A stretch of 16,144 bases of DNA from JAHRAH01 sp051009015 (GTDB lineage Bacteria > Pseudomonadota > Gammaproteobacteria > Tethybacterales > Persebacteraceae), in NCBI GenBank assembly GCA_051009015.1, contig JBPCWZ010000014.1, positions 1-16,144 of the forward strand, written 5' to 3'. The notes under the pieces were generated by a model. It had not been told where the DNA came from. It made no database searches and saw only the letters and a list, made by a program, of their open reading frames with translations. The position numbers and the translations under genes were made by a program. Position 1 is the first letter of the stretch, and each line of letters starts with the position of its first letter. Shown piece after piece: positions 13,974 to 16,144 of the stretch.

Positions 13974-14849
13974 TTATCGCGGCTCGTCTTCGCGCACGCG
14001 CAAAAAAACCGGAAAGCGCGGGATGCCGTTGTTTGTGAATCCCTGATATTGATATGTGATGGTCGCCCCTGTCGGCGGCGGGTTTGCACGCTGTGCATCG
14101 CTCAGCCCGCTGCCGATATTGAAAACTTTGTCGCCGCCGCCGAGCATTCTTACTTGCAGGGAGCCGGTTTTGCCGGTATATTTTCCCTTGCCCGGCTTAT
14201 AACCGATAACAACGGCTTCGGCATCGGCGGAAGGTTTGTATTTTAATAGATCATCATTGCGCCCCGCTTTGTGGATGGATTCTATCCGCCGCAACATTAC
14301 CCCTTCTCCGCCGCCGTTGACAACTTCATTAAAGTATTCTTCCAAACCGGCGGCATCCGTTATCTTATGCTGTTTGACAACCCGCCAATGGGAGTTTTCG
14401 CTTTTGTCAAAATATTCCCGCAGTTTTGCATAACGCTGGCGAAACACGCCGCCGTGTGCGGGCAAATCAAAAACCATATAACGAATGTCGCGCCATCCTT
14501 CATTTGGCTTTTTGCGGCGGACAATGCCGGATGTTTTTTCAAAAAGCCCGCGCCCCAGCCATAACTCGCCGTCCATCGGCACCGGCGGCAAACCGGCAAC
14601 AAACCATTTTGGCGCGGCAAACACCTTTCCGCCGCGCGATACCAGTTTTTGCCCGTCCCACAAAGCGCGCACGCCGTCATATTTTTCACTCGCCCAATAA
14701 TCGCCAACGGCGGCGTCTTGCGAATACACTTTGGCAAGCGAAAAATCGGGCTTGTTATTTTTGCCGTCATCATCACCGGCGGCGACAACCGCAACGGCAA
14801 AACAACAAACGGCAACAAAAAACCTTGCGGCTTTTGGAATGCGGCGCAT
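13974..14849 (-). CDS. ligE: Periplasmic ATP-dependent DNA ligase (LigE type)
   Basis: Minimal ATP-dependent DNA ligase, 291 aa, with nucleotidyltransferase and OB domains and no DNA-binding domain. A signal peptide (basic start, hydrophobic core 9-22, cleavage near VVAA|GDD) points to the periplasm. Motif I is EKYDGVR with nucleophile Lys56; motif III MDGEL (92-96); IIIa MVFDLP (125-130); IV EGVMLR (182-187); V LLKYKPSADAEAVV from 201. The OB fold starts near TGKTGSLQVRM. The family joins nicks in ATP-dependent fashion and has been linked to DNA uptake or biofilm DNA in Neisseria-like bacteria. The ATG at 14849 has AAGGGCGG upstream. It lies 17 bases after the apaG stop and is probably co-transcribed with it. 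Confidence 0.9.
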   Translation of the reverse strand: MRRIPKAARFFVAVCCFAVAVVAAGDDDGKNNKPDFSLAKVYSQDAAVGDYWASEKYDGVRALWDGQKLVSRGGKVFAAPKWFVAGLPPVPMDGELWLGRGLFEKTSGIVRRKKPNEGWRDIRYMVFDLPAHGGVFRQRYAKLREYFDKSENSHWRVVKQHKITDAAGLEEYFNEVVNGGGEGVMLRRIESIHKAGRNDDLLKYKPSADAEAVVIGYKPGKGKYTGKTGSLQVRMLGGGDKVFNIGSGLSDAQRANPPPTGATITYQYQGFTNNGIPRFPVFLRVREDEPR

Positions 14850-14866
14850 TATGTTGCCGCCCTTGT

Positions 14867-15244
14867 TTAATTAAGCGACAACGGCGCGCACAATGAAAAC
14901 TGCGGTATCCGCGCTTCAAAATCCTCGCCGTCATCGGGGCGCATCAAATACGCGCCGCTCATCATCCCCGCCGGAGTCGGCATATCAACATAACTTCCGT
15001 ATTCGTAATGCGCCCCCGGCTGCAGATGCGGCTGCTCGCCGATGACGCCGCTGCCGCGCACTTCTCTTATTTGATTGTTGCCGTCCGTGATTGTCCACCG
15101 GCGCGCCAAAAGGCGAAAGGGCGCATCGCCCAAATTTTCAATGCGGATATGATAGGCAAACCAGTAATCATCGCCGCCGGCAAGCGCATCCGGCAGCCGG
15201 TCTTTCGGCAGATACTCGCTGCGCACGGAAACCGCCGCGCGCAT
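14867..15244 (-). CDS. apaG: ApaG-family protein
   Basis: A 125-aa ApaG protein, a single immunoglobulin-like (FN3-type) beta domain. Conserved text: VSVRSEYLP, YWFAYHIRIENLGDAPFRLLARRWTITDGN, REVRGSGVIGEQPHLQPGAHYEYGS, TPAGMMSGAYLM and the closing IPQFSLCAP. Its biochemical role is unsettled; it is genetically linked to cobalt/magnesium tolerance and Ap4A metabolism. The start at 15244 is chosen because it gives the family length and has GAGG 8 bases upstream; in-frame ATGs at 15286 and 15289 would add 14-15 residues, and 15286 is where a leaderless transcript from the -10 box would begin. Divergent from rpe; ligE follows. Confidence 0.9.
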   Translation of the reverse strand: MRAAVSVRSEYLPKDRLPDALAGGDDYWFAYHIRIENLGDAPFRLLARRWTITDGNNQIREVRGSGVIGEQPHLQPGAHYEYGSYVDMPTPAGMMSGAYLMRPDDGEDFEARIPQFSLCAPLSLN

Positions 15245-15292
15245 CGCATCCGCCTCGCTAACCTCCCGCGCCGCAAAATCGCCCATCATGCC

Positions 15293-15320
15293 ATTATAAT
15301 ACCCACCGATGATTATGCAA
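15293..15320 (-). promoter_or_regulatory. apaG-ligE promoter
   Basis: The minus strand shows TTGCAT (15315-15320), a 16-bp gap, then TATAAT (15293-15298). The -35 box lies inside the first codons of rpe. Confidence 0.6.
15295..15300 (+). promoter_or_regulatory. -10 box of rpe, overlapping the apaG -10 box
   Basis: TATAAT on the plus strand lies 8 bases before the ATG at 15309. It shares the 8-bp palindrome ATTATAAT (15293-15300) with the opposing apaG promoter. No good -35 box is visible. Confidence 0.5.
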
Positions 15321-16016
15321 AAACCCGCCCTTGTCGCCGCAAGTTTGCTTGCCGCCGATATCGCCCGGCTCGGCGAAGAGGCGCATGCGGTTTTGGCGGC
15401 GGGCGCGGACTGGCTTCATCTGGATGTGATGGATAATCATTATGTCCCCAACCTGACTTTTGGCGCCGGTGTCTGCCGCGCTTTGCGCCAATACACGCAA
15501 ACGGCAAACGCCTTTTTGGATGCGCACCTGATGACCGCGCCGGTGGATAGTTTGATACAACCCTTTGCCGATGCGGGCGCCGACAGGCTGACTTTTCATC
15601 CCGAAGCCAGCCGTCATCCGCATCGCACCGCCGCCGCCATTGCAGGGGCGGGAATGCGCTGCGGCATTGCGCTAAATCCGGCGACTCCGCTTGATGCGGC
15701 TTTGCATCTTTTGCCGCTTGCGGATTTGGTTTTGCTGATGACCGTCAACCCCGGTTTTGGCGGGCAATCTTTTATCCCTTCCGTTGCGCCGAAGATAGCG
15801 GCGGCGCGCAAGATGACCGATGCTTTTGCCGATGGCGATAAGAGCGGCAAAAAAATAATGCTGCAAGTGGATGGCGGCATTAACGCGCAAACGGCAAAAC
15901 AATGCGCCGATGCCGATGTGCTTGTCGCCGGAAATGCCATCTTCGGCGCGGCGGATTATCGCGCCGCCATCGCATCTTTGCGCGCCGCGGATTATGCCGC
16001 AAAGGGGCGGTTATAA
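15309..16016 (+). CDS. rpe: Ribulose-phosphate 3-epimerase
   Basis: Cytosolic TIM-barrel enzyme, 235 aa, interconverting ribulose-5-phosphate and xylulose-5-phosphate in the pentose phosphate pathway. Family motifs: AASLLAADIARLGEE, WLHLDVMD with metal ligands His37 and Asp39, DAHLM with His73, FHPEAS, ALNPATP, LLMTVNPGFGGQSFIP, VDGGIN with Asp188, and LVAGNAIFG for phosphate binding. Length is normal. Two starts are possible, 15309 (MIMQK) or 15315 (MQK); neither has a ribosome site, and the -10 box at 15295-15300 predicts an mRNA beginning about two bases before 15309. In beta- and gammaproteobacteria rpe often precedes gph; nothing after it is visible here. Confidence 0.95.
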   Translation: MIMQKPALVAASLLAADIARLGEEAHAVLAAGADWLHLDVMDNHYVPNLTFGAGVCRALRQYTQTANAFLDAHLMTAPVDSLIQPFADAGADRLTFHPEASRHPHRTAAAIAGAGMRCGIALNPATPLDAALHLLPLADLVLLMTVNPGFGGQSFIPSVAPKIAAARKMTDAFADGDKSGKKIMLQVDGGINAQTAKQCADADVLVAGNAIFGAADYRAAIASLRAADYAAKGRL

Positions 16017-16041
16017 CAAGGGCGTTTTCCGCCGCCCCTTT
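16001..16041 (+). terminator. Possible rpe terminator hairpin
   Basis: AAAGGGGCGG (16001-16010) pairs perfectly with CCGCCCCTTT (16032-16041) over a 21-nt loop. The left arm lies in the last codons of rpe. Only three T residues end the stem, so termination strength is uncertain. Confidence 0.4.
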
Positions 16042-16069
16042 CGTCATTCTCGCGCGATAGCGCGGGAAT
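16042..16069. repeat. Isolated dRS3-like palindrome copy
   Basis: ATTCTCGCGC (16046-16055) and GCGCGGGAAT (16060-16069) form a 10-bp stem with one G-T pair around GATA. It is preceded by CGTC like the copy at 1-24. Its centre, GCGCGATAGCGC, also matches the hairpin at 47-64, so it looks like a hybrid of two modules of the left-end repeat. Confidence 0.6.
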
Positions 16070-16144
16070 CTCCCATTATTGGCAAAAGGCGGCAACTCGG
16101 GCGGCGGGTTGTGTATAATGGCGGTTGTCGGCGGGCGGGTTGCT
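16070..16144. other. Non-coding right edge
   Basis: No gene is recognised. TATAAT at 16114-16119 on the plus strand could be the -10 box of a gene beyond the window, but no -35 box is visible. Confidence 0.3.

Noticed and set aside
1..16144. Neisseria-type DNA uptake sequences (GCCGTCTGAA), expected if LigE reflects neisserial competence
   Set aside because: None was noticed on reading either strand, so there is no support for a Neisseria origin.

Overview
The window reads as an ordinary chromosomal stretch of a moderately GC-rich proteobacterium. Pointers to a gamma- or betaproteobacterium are the apaG/rpe neighbourhood, a periplasmic LigE-type ATP-dependent DNA ligase, a split XdhA/XdhB xanthine dehydrogenase, a Zur/ZnuABC zinc regulon, and dRS3-like intergenic repeats (ATTCCC-N8-GGGAAT). 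The ankyrin protein and the repeats fit a host-associated or aquatic lineage, but the species cannot be named from the sequence. Genes are tightly packed and no stretch over 300 bases lacks one.

Layout. 1-220: a composite palindromic repeat resembling the neisserial NIME layout, then an 18-bp tandem repeat that abuts the first gene. 221-4786 (minus): a PotD/PotB/PotC-type (polyamine-like) ABC importer with two tandem paralogous binding proteins. Each binding protein has its own promoter and terminator hairpin. No ATPase gene is present. 4901-4974: tRNA-Met(CAU). 4934-8677 (minus): xdhA and xdhB; the xdhB stop codon lies antisense to the tRNA anticodon loop. 8719-12271: zinc regulon, with znuA (minus) divergent from zur-znuC-znuB and a YggT-like membrane gene (plus). 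The intergenic region carries two Zur-box-like palindromes. 12324-13442 (minus): an exported ankyrin-repeat protein. 13509-13913 (minus): folB-like dihydroneopterin aldolase. 13974-15244 (minus): apaG then ligE. 15309-16016 (plus): rpe, divergent from apaG. 16017-16144: a hairpin, another dRS3-like copy and no gene.

How the genes work together. The left block imports a small cationic or organic solute. The xdh pair oxidises hypoxanthine/xanthine and looks individually regulated, because a perfect palindrome covers its -10 box. The znu block is a self-contained zinc-starvation response. The right block is housekeeping: folate, pentose phosphate, DNA repair or uptake.

The most notable signals are the tRNA/xdhB overlap, the duplication of a whole binding-protein transcription unit, the NIME-like element, and a recurring arrangement in which the -10 box lies only 6-9 nt before the start codon (xdhA, zur, folB, rpe). 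The last suggests frequent leaderless transcripts. I did not find a clearly novel multi-gene system.
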